DNA of 49,146 nucleotides from Jongsikchunia kroppenstedtii DSM 45133 (lineage in GTDB: Bacteria; Actinomycetota; Actinomycetes; Mycobacteriales; Mycobacteriaceae), in contig NZ_AQYG01000031.1 in the NCBI RefSeq assembly GCF_000380485.1, forward strand, positions 1-49,146, in the 5' to 3' direction. Below, piece by piece: positions 8,941-16,469 of the stretch (position 1 is its first letter; each line of letters opens with the position of its first letter). Under the pieces are notes generated by a model, which was given only the letters and a program-made list of their open reading frames with translations, was not told the origin of the DNA and did no database searches. The translations under genes and the position numbers were made by a program.

Positions 8941-10419
8941 TCAGTCGAAGAGTCGGCGGAGCAGGTTCGTCTCGGCGAGGTCGACGATCTCGTCGCCGCG
9001 GCCGGATAGCACGGTGCGCAGGGCGTACAGGGTGAAACCCTTGGCCTGGGCCGCGGTGATGGTCGGGGGGATGGACAGCTCCTGTCGGGCGGTGACCACG
9101 TCGACCAGAGCCGGGCCGTCGTGGGCGAACGCGGTCCGCAGCGCGTCCTCGAGGTCGTCCGGCTGCTCGACGCGCTGGCCGTGGATGCCGATCGAGTTGG
9201 CCAGTGCGGCGAAGTCCGGATTGTCCAGCTCGGTGCCGTAGTTGACGAACCCGGCGGCCTTCATTTCCAGTTCGACGAAGTTGAGCGAGGAGTTGTTGAA
9301 CACCACAAGCTTCACCGGGAGCTTCAGCTGCCGCACGGTGAGCAGCTCGCCGAGCAGCATCGCCAGCCCGCCGTCCCCGGCCAGGGCGACGACCTGACGG
9401 TCCGGGAACGCGCACTGCGCGCCGACCGCGTGGGGGAGCGCGTTGGCCATGGTGCCGTGGTTGAACGAACCGATCAGTCTCCGCTTGCCGTTCATCGTCA
9501 GGTATCGGGCTGCCCACACGGTGGGGGAACCGACATCGGGGATGAACACCGCGTCGTCGGTCGCGAGGTCACTGATGAGCCTGGCGACGTACTGGGGGTG
9601 GATGGGTGTGCGGTTCTTGTCGTTGGTGGCGAGCTCGTCCAGCTCTTTCCGGGCCCGTGCGTAGTGCTTGGTCGACGAGTCGAGGTGCTTGCTGTTGGTC
9701 TGTTCCTCCAGCAGCGGCAGGAGCGCGTCGATGGTGTCTGTCACGCTGCCGACCAGGCCCAGGTCGATAGGGGTGCGGCGGCCGAGGTTCTCGCCGCGGA
9801 TATCGACCTGAATGATCGTCGCCTTCGACGGGTAGAACTGCCGGTAAGGGAAGTCGCTGCCAAGGATCAGCAGCACGTCGCAGCTCTCCATCGCTTTGTA
9901 GCCGGAGGAGAAGCCGAGCAGGCCGGTCATGCCGACGTCGTAGGGGTTGTCGTACTCGAGAAACTCCTTGCCGCGCAGGGCATGCACGATCGGTGCCCTC
10001 AGCTTCCGGGCGAGTTCGATCACTTGGCCGTGCGCGCCCTCGGTGCCCGCTCCGCCGAGGATGGTCACGCTCTTGGCGTCGTTGAGCAGGTCGGCGGCCT
10101 TGCTCAGCTCAGCGTGCGCCGGGCGGATCACCCGCGGCGAGTACGTGATCGGCGCGGACCCGCGCCCGGCCGGTGCCTCCTTGAGGAAGATCTCGCCGGG
10201 GATGACGATCACGGCGACGCCACGCTTCTCGACCGCCGTGCGCATCGCGGCCTGGAGCACATGCGGCAGCTGCTCCGAGTAGCTGACCAGTTCCGTGTAT
10301 ACGGAGGCCTCCCGGAACAGGTCCTGCGGATGAGTCTCCTGGAAGTAGGTGCTGCCGATCTCGACTCCCGGGATCTGGGCGGCGATCGCCAGGACCGGAA
10401 CCCGGCTGCGGTTGCGCAT
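8941..10419 (-). CDS. PoxB-like TPP-dependent oxidase, N-terminally truncated
   Basis: Resembles pyruvate dehydrogenase (quinone)/pyruvate oxidase, which decarboxylates pyruvate to acetate using TPP and FAD. The C-terminal TPP-binding motif is intact (GDG at 348-350, NN at 375-376), and the central FAD domain is full. The protein begins with MRNRSRVPVLAIAAQIP, which in full-length PoxB lies about 85-90 residues in. Most of the N-terminal PYR domain, including its TPP-activating Glu, is therefore missing. The ATG at 10419 has a good AAGGAA site. The frame is open to 10488 but has no PoxB similarity there. It could be a decayed gene or a shortened protein with another activity. TPP chemistry should be impaired. 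Confidence 0.85.
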   Translation of the reverse strand: MRNRSRVPVLAIAAQIPGVEIGSTYFQETHPQDLFREASVYTELVSYSEQLPHVLQAAMRTAVEKRGVAVIVIPGEIFLKEAPAGRGSAPITYSPRVIRPAHAELSKAADLLNDAKSVTILGGAGTEGAHGQVIELARKLRAPIVHALRGKEFLEYDNPYDVGMTGLLGFSSGYKAMESCDVLLILGSDFPYRQFYPSKATIIQVDIRGENLGRRTPIDLGLVGSVTDTIDALLPLLEEQTNSKHLDSSTKHYARARKELDELATNDKNRTPIHPQYVARLISDLATDDAVFIPDVGSPTVWAARYLTMNGKRRLIGSFNHGTMANALPHAVGAQCAFPDRQVVALAGDGGLAMLLGELLTVRQLKLPVKLVVFNNSSLNFVELEMKAAGFVNYGTELDNPDFAALANSIGIHGQRVEQPDDLEDALRTAFAHDGPALVDVVTARQELSIPPTITAAQAKGFTLYALRTVLSGRGDEIVDLAETNLLRRLFD

Positions 10420-10482
10420 GGGATTCCTTCCGATTGTGGCGATGGCCTCCCGCGACTCGGTGCACGCGCGTAAGCCCCTGCA

Positions 10483-10526
10483 GACCAATAATGGCAGTAA
10501 CCAGCGCTAAAGATCTAGAGTTGGTC
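10483..10526. promoter_or_regulatory. Divergent regulatory region with widely spaced inverted repeat
   Basis: In the 109-bp gap between the poxB-like gene and tetR, GACCAA (10483-10488) and TTGGTC (10521-10526) form an inverted repeat. It brackets a -10-like TAAAGAT (10508-10514) and an AGATCT palindrome. It is a candidate TetR operator covering its own promoter. The evidence is only the symmetry. Confidence 0.3.
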
Positions 10527-10528
10527 CC

Positions 10529-11140
10529 ATGGCACGTCCCCGCCTGTCCTCGGAGAGTCTGCTGGAGATCTCCCTGCGCTGTGCGCAGGCGTTCCACGAG
10601 CACGACGGCGACGCGCCGACCCAGGTACTGGTTGCCGCGTCCGGACTCTCCGAGCGCACCTTTTTCCGGTATTTCCCGACGAAGGCTGAGAGCCTGCGGC
10701 CCCTGCTGGACGCCGGCAACCGCCGCTTCGCCGATGCCCTGTCGCGTCGCCTCGCCGGCGGCGCACCGGATCACATCGAGGCCGTCGTCGATGCGTTCGG
10801 CGAATCCTTCTGGGCTGGGAGCGTCGCCTGGGAGGACCACCTCATGCAGATCGTGCTCGCAGTTCCTGCGCTGCGCCGGGTGTGGCTGGAAGCGAACGAG
10901 GACCTGCCCGCCCTGCTCTGGCCCGCGTTCGCGCAGTCCCTGGGCCTGCCGCAGGACCACGACGACGTCCTCCTGGCCGGCGACGAGGCTGTGCTCCTGG
11001 CGGTGTGCGCCATCCGGGGCAGGGCGCGCGTGGGCGGTAGTCCCCACGAGGCGGCCGAGCGGGTCGCCGCCGCCTTCCGGCGCGACCCGTTGTCGCGCCG
11101 GGCACCAACCGCGGAGCAGGTTCGGTGGGGAGTCGACTAG
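10529..11140 (+). CDS. TetR/AcrR-family transcriptional regulator
   Basis: A 203-residue regulator with an N-terminal helix-turn-helix at about 30-55 (VLVAASGLSERTFFRYFPTK), typical of TetR proteins. The C-terminal ligand/dimer domain is variable, so no ligand can be named. It is divergent from the poxB-like/SDR operon with a 109-bp shared gap, so local repression of that operon and autorepression are likely. The ATG is close behind a -10-like TAAAGAT, giving a very short leader. Confidence 0.9.
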   Translation: MARPRLSSESLLEISLRCAQAFHEHDGDAPTQVLVAASGLSERTFFRYFPTKAESLRPLLDAGNRRFADALSRRLAGGAPDHIEAVVDAFGESFWAGSVAWEDHLMQIVLAVPALRRVWLEANEDLPALLWPAFAQSLGLPQDHDDVLLAGDEAVLLAVCAIRGRARVGGSPHEAAERVAAAFRRDPLSRRAPTAEQVRWGVD

Positions 11141-11422
11141 GCATCCATGCCGTTGTGGCGGTACCCGTCATCGGCCTCTCGCAATCGCGGCACCGTCGTT
11201 TCATCGCGTCGACATCGAGCAGGCCCCGCAGCCGTACCGGCCCGCCGAATGTGTTTGGTAAACCCGGGATTCGGCGCAGCGCTTGTTCACGAGGTTTGTC
11301 CGCGAGCGATCTTTATTCGTGAGCGGTCCGAAATTTCGACCACGAGCGAGTCGGCGACTGGGTAACGTCTGCCCGAATAAGGTGATTAACCCGGTTCGAG
11401 CCGCACGGAGAGGTTGGGCGTC
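11141..11422 (+). other. Intergenic region upstream of the micropeptide
   Basis: No convincing protein gene is seen; two short overlapping frames here have no recognisable pattern. The section from 11290 to 11400 is richer in A+T than its surroundings and contains ATAAGGTGATTAACC, which could hold a -10 element for the small gene at 11423. I cannot assign a defined regulator site. Confidence 0.4.
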
Positions 11423-11551
11423 TTGTCAGTCGACATGATGGAGTGGATTCGCGACGGATACCTGAACGGCAATCCCATTGCCACGATGGCATTCATCGGT
11501 ATGTACGCAGTCGGCGGGGTGTGGACGCTGATCACCGGCGGATCGTGGTGA
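11423..11551 (+). CDS. Small putative membrane protein, 42 residues
   Basis: A short open frame TTG to TGA. GGAGAGG (11407-11413) lies 9 bases before the TTG; ATG 11435 or 11438 in the same frame are alternative starts. The product has an acidic N-terminus (DMMEWIRDGY) followed by a hydrophobic glycine-containing stretch of about 24 residues (roughly 18-41), enough for one membrane segment. A 9-bp GC-rich hairpin begins at the stop codon, which supports a discrete small transcript. No family recognised. It could be a membrane micropeptide or the tail of a regulatory RNA. Confidence 0.5.
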   Translation: MSVDMMEWIRDGYLNGNPIATMAFIGMYAVGGVWTLITGGSW

Positions 11552-11574
11552 AAGCCGGCTGAGCGGCCGGCTTT
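11551..11574 (+). terminator. Strong hairpin terminator after the 42-residue ORF
   Basis: AAAGCCGGC and GCCGGCTTT pair perfectly over 9 bp with a 6-nt loop (TGAGCG), overlapping the last base of the stop codon. The 3' arm ends in TTT and is followed by C-G, so it is an intrinsic terminator with a short U-run, common in high-GC actinobacteria. Confidence 0.7.
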
Positions 11575-11763
11575 CGGTTCCGTCCCACGGTGCTACTCGT
11601 TCGCGCGCTGATCCGGCGCATGCCCTGGCCGGCCGTCCGACATCCGGACAGTCGACAATCCGATGTCATTGGCTGTGATCCAATTATTGTTTGTGGACGC
11701 GGTCATGTTGATGGTCGGCAGAACCTGGGTGAATTCGATAGGCGGGAATGTGAGCGAGAGTCG
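11575..11763 (+). promoter_or_regulatory. Upstream region of the PP2C gene with inverted repeat
   Basis: This 189-bp gap contains an A+T-rich patch with a perfect inverted repeat, ATTGG (11668-11672) and CCAAT (11680-11684), separated by 7 bp. It is a candidate binding site in front of the phosphatase operon. No convincing -35/-10 pair was found. Confidence 0.3.
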
Positions 11764-12615
11764 ATGAACTCCTTGGTGCGCGATGAGGCGCGCGCGGGGA
11801 CGATCGAGGTCGGCGAGTTGACACTGCGCTGGGCTGCAGTGAGCGACGTGGGACTGGTCCGCGAGACCAACGAGGACGCGGCGTTCGTGGGGGCCGGGTC
11901 GTTGTTGTTGGCTGACGGCATGGGCGGGCACGACTGCGGTGAGATCGCCAGTGCGGCAGCGCTGAATTCGCTCGCCGATGTCGACATCGACGACCTGGAG
12001 AAGACCCGTGCCAGCGTGGTCGAGCGGCTGCAGGCCGCGCAGAGCGACATCGAGGGCATCGACACCGACTCGGGCCGGCATGCCGGCACCACCGTCACCG
12101 GCGCGATCTTGGTCATCGAGAATGGCGAGCCCCAATGGCTGGTGCTGAACATTGGTGACTCGCGGACCTACCGGCTGCTCGGCGGGGTGCTGGAACAGGT
12201 CACGCAGGATCATTCGCAGGTGCAGGAGCTCGTCGACGCCGGATTCATCACGGCCGAACAGGCTCGAGTCGATCCGCGCCGCAACGTGATCACCCGGGCG
12301 CTGGGCGCGGGAATGGAACCGGATGCGGACTTCTTCGCGGTACCGGTGACGCCCGGCGAACGCCTGCTGATCTGCTCGGACGGATTGACCGGCGAGGTCG
12401 AGGACGAGCAGATCGGCGAGCTGCTGTCGGCGAACGAGGACCCGGCCGATGCGGCCGCGGCCCTGGTCGCCGCCGCGCTGGCCGGCGGCGGTCGTGACAA
12501 CATCACGATCATCGTGGCGGACGTGCTCGGCGCAGAGGAGGAGACGGCGGCGACCGAGGCTGCCGATGACGACGAAGCCGCGGCCGCAACGGAATCGGCC
12601 GCCGAGGCCGAGTAG
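11764..12615 (+). CDS. PP2C-family Ser/Thr protein phosphatase
   Basis: A 283-residue metal-dependent phosphatase that would remove phosphate from Ser/Thr residues. All core motifs are present: R33 and N36-E37-D38, DGMGGH from D51, the GTT block (108-110), GDSR (131-134), SDG with D206 and GGRDN with D245. The binuclear metal site therefore looks active. No membrane segment follows; the last 25 residues are an acidic Ala/Glu/Asp tail. ATG 11764 follows GCGAGAG; the upstream extension of the frame lacks family character. The stop shares one base with the next GTG. No Ser/Thr kinase is present in the window, so its partner kinase is elsewhere. Confidence 0.93.
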   Translation: MNSLVRDEARAGTIEVGELTLRWAAVSDVGLVRETNEDAAFVGAGSLLLADGMGGHDCGEIASAAALNSLADVDIDDLEKTRASVVERLQAAQSDIEGIDTDSGRHAGTTVTGAILVIENGEPQWLVLNIGDSRTYRLLGGVLEQVTQDHSQVQELVDAGFITAEQARVDPRRNVITRALGAGMEPDADFFAVPVTPGERLLICSDGLTGEVEDEQIGELLSANEDPADAAAALVAAALAGGGRDNITIIVADVLGAEEETAATEAADDDEAAAATESAAEAE

Positions 12616-13346
12616 TGGCAGCCGAGGCCGCGGAGACGTTCGTCGAATACTGCGGTGAGCGTTTCGACGTCGATCCGCAGATGCCGTTCCACATCGGTCG
12701 CGAGGCCGATCTGGATGTCGACGACAACCCGTATCTGCATCGTCGATTCCTCAAGGTGCACAACGACGACGGGCTCTGGTGGTTGTCGAACGTGGGCTCG
12801 CGGCTGTCGGCCAGCGTGTCCGCCGGCGACGCCGGCTTCTCCGCGACATTGGCGCCCGGGGCCCGGATGCCGCTCGTGTTCGGTGTGACGATCGTCGTGT
12901 TCACCGCCGGACCGACCACCTACGAGGTCGAAATCCATTCCGGCTCTTCGGAGTTCGCGACGACGCAGCCGACGGCGGTCAGCACTGGGCAGGCCACGAT
13001 CGGCGTGCCGACCCTGACCGACAGTCAGAAGGTCCTGATCGTCGTGCTCGCCGAGGAGATCCTGCGACGCGATGGCACCGGCGCCAGCGCGATCCCGTCG
13101 TCGTCCGCGGCGGCGAAGCGGCTCGGATGGTCGATCACCAAGTTCAACCGCAAGCTCGACAACGTCTGCGACAAGTTCGATCAGATGGGGGTGTCGGGCA
13201 TGCGGGCCGGCGGCGGCCGTCTGGCCACCAATCGGCGCGCCAAGCTGGTCGAATACGCGGTGTCCTCGCGTCTGGTGACCCGTGCGGACCTGCCGATGAT
13301 CGACGCCGAGGCGCAGCGCAACGCCGCCGATCCCGACGCCGGGTAG
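12615..13346 (+). CDS. FHA-like domain protein with C-terminal helical DNA-binding-like region
   Basis: A 243-residue protein. Residues about 10-107 fit an FHA fold: FHIGRE at 26-30, a strand pattern, and a NVGS turn at 59-62. The phosphothreonine-contact SRxH block appears replaced by YLHRRFLKV, so the binding pocket is non-canonical. Residues about 133-225 are helical with AAAKRLGWSITKFNRKLDN, which looks like a recognition-helix arrangement similar to FHA-linked regulators (inference). The GTG start overlaps the phosphatase stop by one base, so the two proteins are made together. It is likely a phospho-responsive transcriptional regulator; function not proven. Confidence 0.72.
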   Translation: MAAEAAETFVEYCGERFDVDPQMPFHIGREADLDVDDNPYLHRRFLKVHNDDGLWWLSNVGSRLSASVSAGDAGFSATLAPGARMPLVFGVTIVVFTAGPTTYEVEIHSGSSEFATTQPTAVSTGQATIGVPTLTDSQKVLIVVLAEEILRRDGTGASAIPSSSAAAKRLGWSITKFNRKLDNVCDKFDQMGVSGMRAGGGRLATNRRAKLVEYAVSSRLVTRADLPMIDAEAQRNAADPDAG

Positions 13347-13394
13347 TCGGCGCGCAGTCCGCCGCAAAAGTGCCCTCTGAGCTGCGCAAACAGC

Positions 13395-13412
13395 ATGGGT
13401 AGTTCTGCCCAT
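13395..13412. promoter_or_regulatory. Inverted repeat next to the luxR promoter
   Basis: ATGGGTAG-TT-CTGCCCAT is an inverted repeat with one mismatch per arm pair (8 bp arms, 2 bp spacer). It touches the -35-like TCGACA that begins at 13412, a position suited to an activator or an autoregulatory protein. Confidence 0.45.
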
Positions 13413-13440
13413 CGACACTCCTGCGCGGCACTCATAATCT
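13412..13440 (+). promoter_or_regulatory. Candidate promoter of the LuxR-type gene
   Basis: TCGACA (13412-13417), 17-bp spacer, TAATCT (13435-13440). Transcription would start near 13447, leaving a leader of about 58 nt that ends in GAGGAG before the ATG at 13505. Confidence 0.45.
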
Positions 13441-13504
13441 CATTCTCAGTTCAGCCGGAGACGGTGGCCACAGACCACCGCGACAGCATTTGAGGAGCGA
13501 GACG

Positions 13505-13999
13505 ATGACGGTTCTGCACAGCGATTTCAGCTACAACACCACCCCGTCGCGGCGCCGGATGACCCGGGACGAGGCGCTGGCGGCGCTGCGTCAGCGCAGC
13601 ATGCCGCTGCCCGGCATGGCGCCGCGTGGCGCGGCCGTCGCCGGCCGGCCGCTGCCGGGCCAGATGACTGTCGGCACCCAGCGCTCGCATCTGCGGTCAG
13701 TATCGGTGGCCGGCACCTGCATGCCCGCCCTGTCGGTCGCCGACTCGGCCGATGCCGACACCGTCGAGCGGCCGAAGCCACGGTTGTCGGATCGGGAGAT
13801 CGAGGTGCTGCGCACCTGGCTCGATCTCGACTCGAAGTCGGAAGTGGCCAAGGCGCTGTACATTTCGCTCGGTACGGTCAACACCCACCTCGCGCGGATC
13901 CGGGTCAAGTACACCGACGTCGGGCGCCCGGCATCGACCAAAGCGGCCCTGGTGGCGCGGGCGATCCAGGACGGTCTGGTCTCCCTCGACGACCTGTGA
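13505..13999 (+). CDS. LuxR C-terminal-type transcriptional regulator
   Basis: A 164-residue protein. The first 93 residues are low in hydrophobic order, rich in Arg, Pro and Ala, and show no receiver domain. Residues 94-155 form a GerE/LuxR helix-turn-helix (LSDREIEVLRTW, then LYISLGTVNTHLARIR). It therefore lacks the usual phospho-acceptor or ligand domain and must be controlled through the N-terminal tail, a partner or expression level. ATG 13505 has GAGGAG 7 bases upstream; the same frame has a TTG at 13490. It follows the phosphatase/FHA pair by 158 bp with its own promoter candidate. Confidence 0.85.
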   Translation: MTVLHSDFSYNTTPSRRRMTRDEALAALRQRSMPLPGMAPRGAAVAGRPLPGQMTVGTQRSHLRSVSVAGTCMPALSVADSADADTVERPKPRLSDREIEVLRTWLDLDSKSEVAKALYISLGTVNTHLARIRVKYTDVGRPASTKAALVARAIQDGLVSLDDL

Positions 14000-14051
14000 A
14001 TTGGCCACGATCCGGCGCAGATCGCCCAGTCGCCTGCGCCGTCGCCTGAGT

Positions 14052-14067
14052 CGGCAATAATGACCGC
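14052..14067 (+). promoter_or_regulatory. Candidate leaderless promoter of tesB-pdxT
   Basis: CAATAAT at 14052-14058 lies about 9 bases before the ATG at 14068. This fits a -10 element with the transcript starting at or next to the start codon, so tesB-pdxT would not depend on pdxS transcription. Confidence 0.4.
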
Positions 14068-14898
14068 ATGGCAGCTCCGATCGAAGAGATCCTCCAGCTA
14101 GAACAGGTCGAACGCGATATCTATCGCGGTCACCCGATCCCGAGCAAGCTGGTGCGGACGTTCGGCGGGCAGGTGGCCGGCCAGTCGCTGGTATCGGCAA
14201 CGCGCACAGTCGATCCCGCGTACCAGGTGCACTCACTGCATGGATACTTCCTGCGCCCCGGAAAGTCCGACCAGCCGACGGTGTACCTGGTCGACCGGCT
14301 GCGCGACGGCCGGTCGTTCATCACCCGCCGAGTGAACGCGATCCAGAACGGAGAGACCATCTTCTCCATGTCGGCGTCGTTCCAGGTGCCGCAGGAGGGC
14401 CTGGAGCACCAGGACAAGATGCCGCCGGTGCCGATGCCCGATGAGTTACGGCTGCCCGATCCCGCGTCGGAGGATGGGCTGTGGGAAGCGGAGTTCGAGC
14501 ATTTCGACGTGCGCATCGTGCCCAAGGACCAGGTTGTCACCAATCCGTACGCCGCCTCACAGCAACGGGTTTGGTTCAAATCCAAGATCGCGCTGCCCGA
14601 TGATCCGGTGTTCCACGTCTGCACGCTCGCCTACATGAGCGACATGACGTTGCTCGGCTCGGCGCGTCCGGCGCATCCTGACGCAGAGGTGCAGACCGCG
14701 TCACTCGATCACGCGATGTGGTTCCTTCGCCCGTTCCGGGCCGACGAGTGGCTGCTGTATGACCAGACGTCGCCGTCGGGCGGCGGCGCGCGTGCGCTGA
14801 CCCAGGGCCGGATCTTCACCGCGGACGGCCAGCTGATCGCAGCCGTGGTGCAGGAGGGCCTCTACCGTCCGCTCGACCCGCGGCTGGGCAAGGCATGA
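14068..14898 (+). CDS. tesB: Acyl-CoA thioesterase II (TesB family)
   Basis: A 276-residue double-hotdog thioesterase that releases free fatty acid from acyl-CoA in the cytosol. The N-terminal [10 protein letters not shown] motif, the LDHAMWF segment with the catalytic Asp, and the C-terminal RALTQGRIF segment with the active-site Gln are present. The usual His in MWFHRPF is Leu here. The stop overlaps the pdxT start (ATGA). A thioesterase between pdxS and pdxT is a conserved actinobacterial arrangement, but its link to B6 synthesis is unknown. Confidence 0.94.
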   Translation: MAAPIEEILQLEQVERDIYRGHPIPSKLVRTFGGQVAGQSLVSATRTVDPAYQVHSLHGYFLRPGKSDQPTVYLVDRLRDGRSFITRRVNAIQNGETIFSMSASFQVPQEGLEHQDKMPPVPMPDELRLPDPASEDGLWEAEFEHFDVRIVPKDQVVTNPYAASQQRVWFKSKIALPDDPVFHVCTLAYMSDMTLLGSARPAHPDAEVQTASLDHAMWFLRPFRADEWLLYDQTSPSGGGARALTQGRIFTADGQLIAAVVQEGLYRPLDPRLGKA

Positions 14899-15545
14899 CC
14901 CCAACGATCGGCGTGCTCGCCCTGCAGGGCGACGTACGCGAACATATCGCGGCCCTGAACAGTTGTGGCGCCGAGGCGATCCCGGTGCGCCGGGTAGCCG
15001 AACTGGACATCATCGACGGACTGGTGATCCCGGGCGGTGAGTCGACCACGATGAGCCGGCTGCTCACGGTCCTCGATCTGCTGCAGCCGCTGCGGGCCAA
15101 GCTGGCCGCCGGGCTGCCCGCCTATGGATCGTGCGCCGGGATGATCATGCTGGCCAGCGAAGTCCTCGATACCCGTCCCGACGCACAGCATCTGGACGCG
15201 CTCGACATCACCGTGCGCCGCAACGCGTTCGGGCGTCAGGTCGAATCCTTCGAGACCGACCTCGATATCGAGGGGATCGACGGGGGGCCGGTGCGAGCGG
15301 TGTTCATCCGGGCACCGTGGGTCGAGCGGGCCGGGGCGGACGTGAAGATCCTCGCGTCGGTGCCGACCGGCCCGGCGGCCGGACACATCGTCGCCGTGCG
15401 CAGCGGATCGGTGCTGGCGACGTCGTTCCATCCAGAGGTGACCGGCGATCACCGCATCCACCAGTACTTTGTCGATATGGTTCGCGCCGCGGCGGCCGAA
15501 AACCCGATTCGGCGCGCTGACCAGTCCGATCCGGCACGCGAGTAA
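14895..15545 (+). CDS. pdxT: Pyridoxal 5'-phosphate synthase glutaminase subunit PdxT
   Basis: A 216-residue class I glutamine amidotransferase that supplies ammonia to PdxS through a channel. The catalytic triad is C80 (GSCAGM), H179 and E181 (FHPE). GGES at 47-50 forms the oxyanion region. The C-terminus is about 15-20 residues longer than the family norm. It is coupled to tesB by a 4-bp overlap. Confidence 0.96.
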   Translation: MTPTIGVLALQGDVREHIAALNSCGAEAIPVRRVAELDIIDGLVIPGGESTTMSRLLTVLDLLQPLRAKLAAGLPAYGSCAGMIMLASEVLDTRPDAQHLDALDITVRRNAFGRQVESFETDLDIEGIDGGPVRAVFIRAPWVERAGADVKILASVPTGPAAGHIVAVRSGSVLATSFHPEVTGDHRIHQYFVDMVRAAAAENPIRRADQSDPARE

Positions 15546-15586
15546 TATCGACCCTCGCACGTCACACGAAAGGGGTCTCGCGACTC

Positions 15587-16342
15587 ATGAGCGGCCACTC
15601 CAAATGGGCTACCACCAAGCACAAGAAGGCGGTCATCGACGCCAAGCGCGGCAAGATGTTCGCGAAGCTGATCAAGAACATCGAGGTGGCGGCCCGGACC
15701 GGCGGTGGCGACCCTTCGGGCAACCCGACGCTCTACGACGCGATCCAGAAGGCCAAGAAGTCGTCGGTTCCCAACGACAACATCGAGCGCGCCCGCAAGC
15801 GCGGCGGCGGCGAAGAGGCCGGCGGCGCCGACTGGCAGACCATCATGTACGAGGGCTACGGCCCGAATGGTGTGGCCGTGCTCATCGAGTGCCTCACCGA
15901 CAACCGCAACCGTGCCGCCAGCGAGGTCCGTACCGCGATGACCCGCAACGGCGGCAACATGGCCGACCCGGGTTCGGTTGCCTACCTGTTCACCCGTAAG
16001 GGCGTGGTGACCCTGGAGAAGGCCGGCCAGAGCGAAGACGACGTGCTGATGGCCGTGCTGGACGCCGGCGCCGAAGAAGTCACCGATCTCGGTGAGAGCT
16101 TCGAAATCGTCAGCGAGCCAACCGATCTGGTCGCCGTTCGCACCGCGCTGCAGGATGCCGGCATCGACTACGACTCGGCGGAGGCGAGCTTCCGGGCCTC
16201 GGTCGAGGTCGCGGTCGACGCCGATGGTGCCCGCAAGGTCTTCAAGCTGATCGACGCACTCGAGGATTCGGACGACGTGCAGAACGTCTACTCGAACGTC
16301 GACATCAGCGACGAGGTTCTCGCAGAACTCGAGAACGACTGA
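15587..16342 (+). CDS. yebC: YebC/PmpR-family regulator
   Basis: A 251-residue protein with the family start [14 protein letters not shown] and the conserved GYGPNGVA segment near residues 89-96. YebC proteins bind DNA or act in translation of proline-rich stretches, depending on species; which applies here is not visible. GAAAGGGG precedes the ATG by about 12 bases. It sits between pdxT and the ruvCAB region as in mycobacteria. Confidence 0.94.
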   Translation: MSGHSKWATTKHKKAVIDAKRGKMFAKLIKNIEVAARTGGGDPSGNPTLYDAIQKAKKSSVPNDNIERARKRGGGEEAGGADWQTIMYEGYGPNGVAVLIECLTDNRNRAASEVRTAMTRNGGNMADPGSVAYLFTRKGVVTLEKAGQSEDDVLMAVLDAGAEEVTDLGESFEIVSEPTDLVAVRTALQDAGIDYDSAEASFRASVEVAVDADGARKVFKLIDALEDSDDVQNVYSNVDISDEVLAELEND

Positions 16343-16469
16343 CTGCACGCTGTGCACGACGTACGTGTGACCGGTCCGAGGGTCTGTCATCTCGGTGAAT
16401 GATGTTGTCGCCATGTGCTTTCCGAACGGATAGCCTTCCTGGCGAACCGATTTCGGCGAGGAGGGCTCG

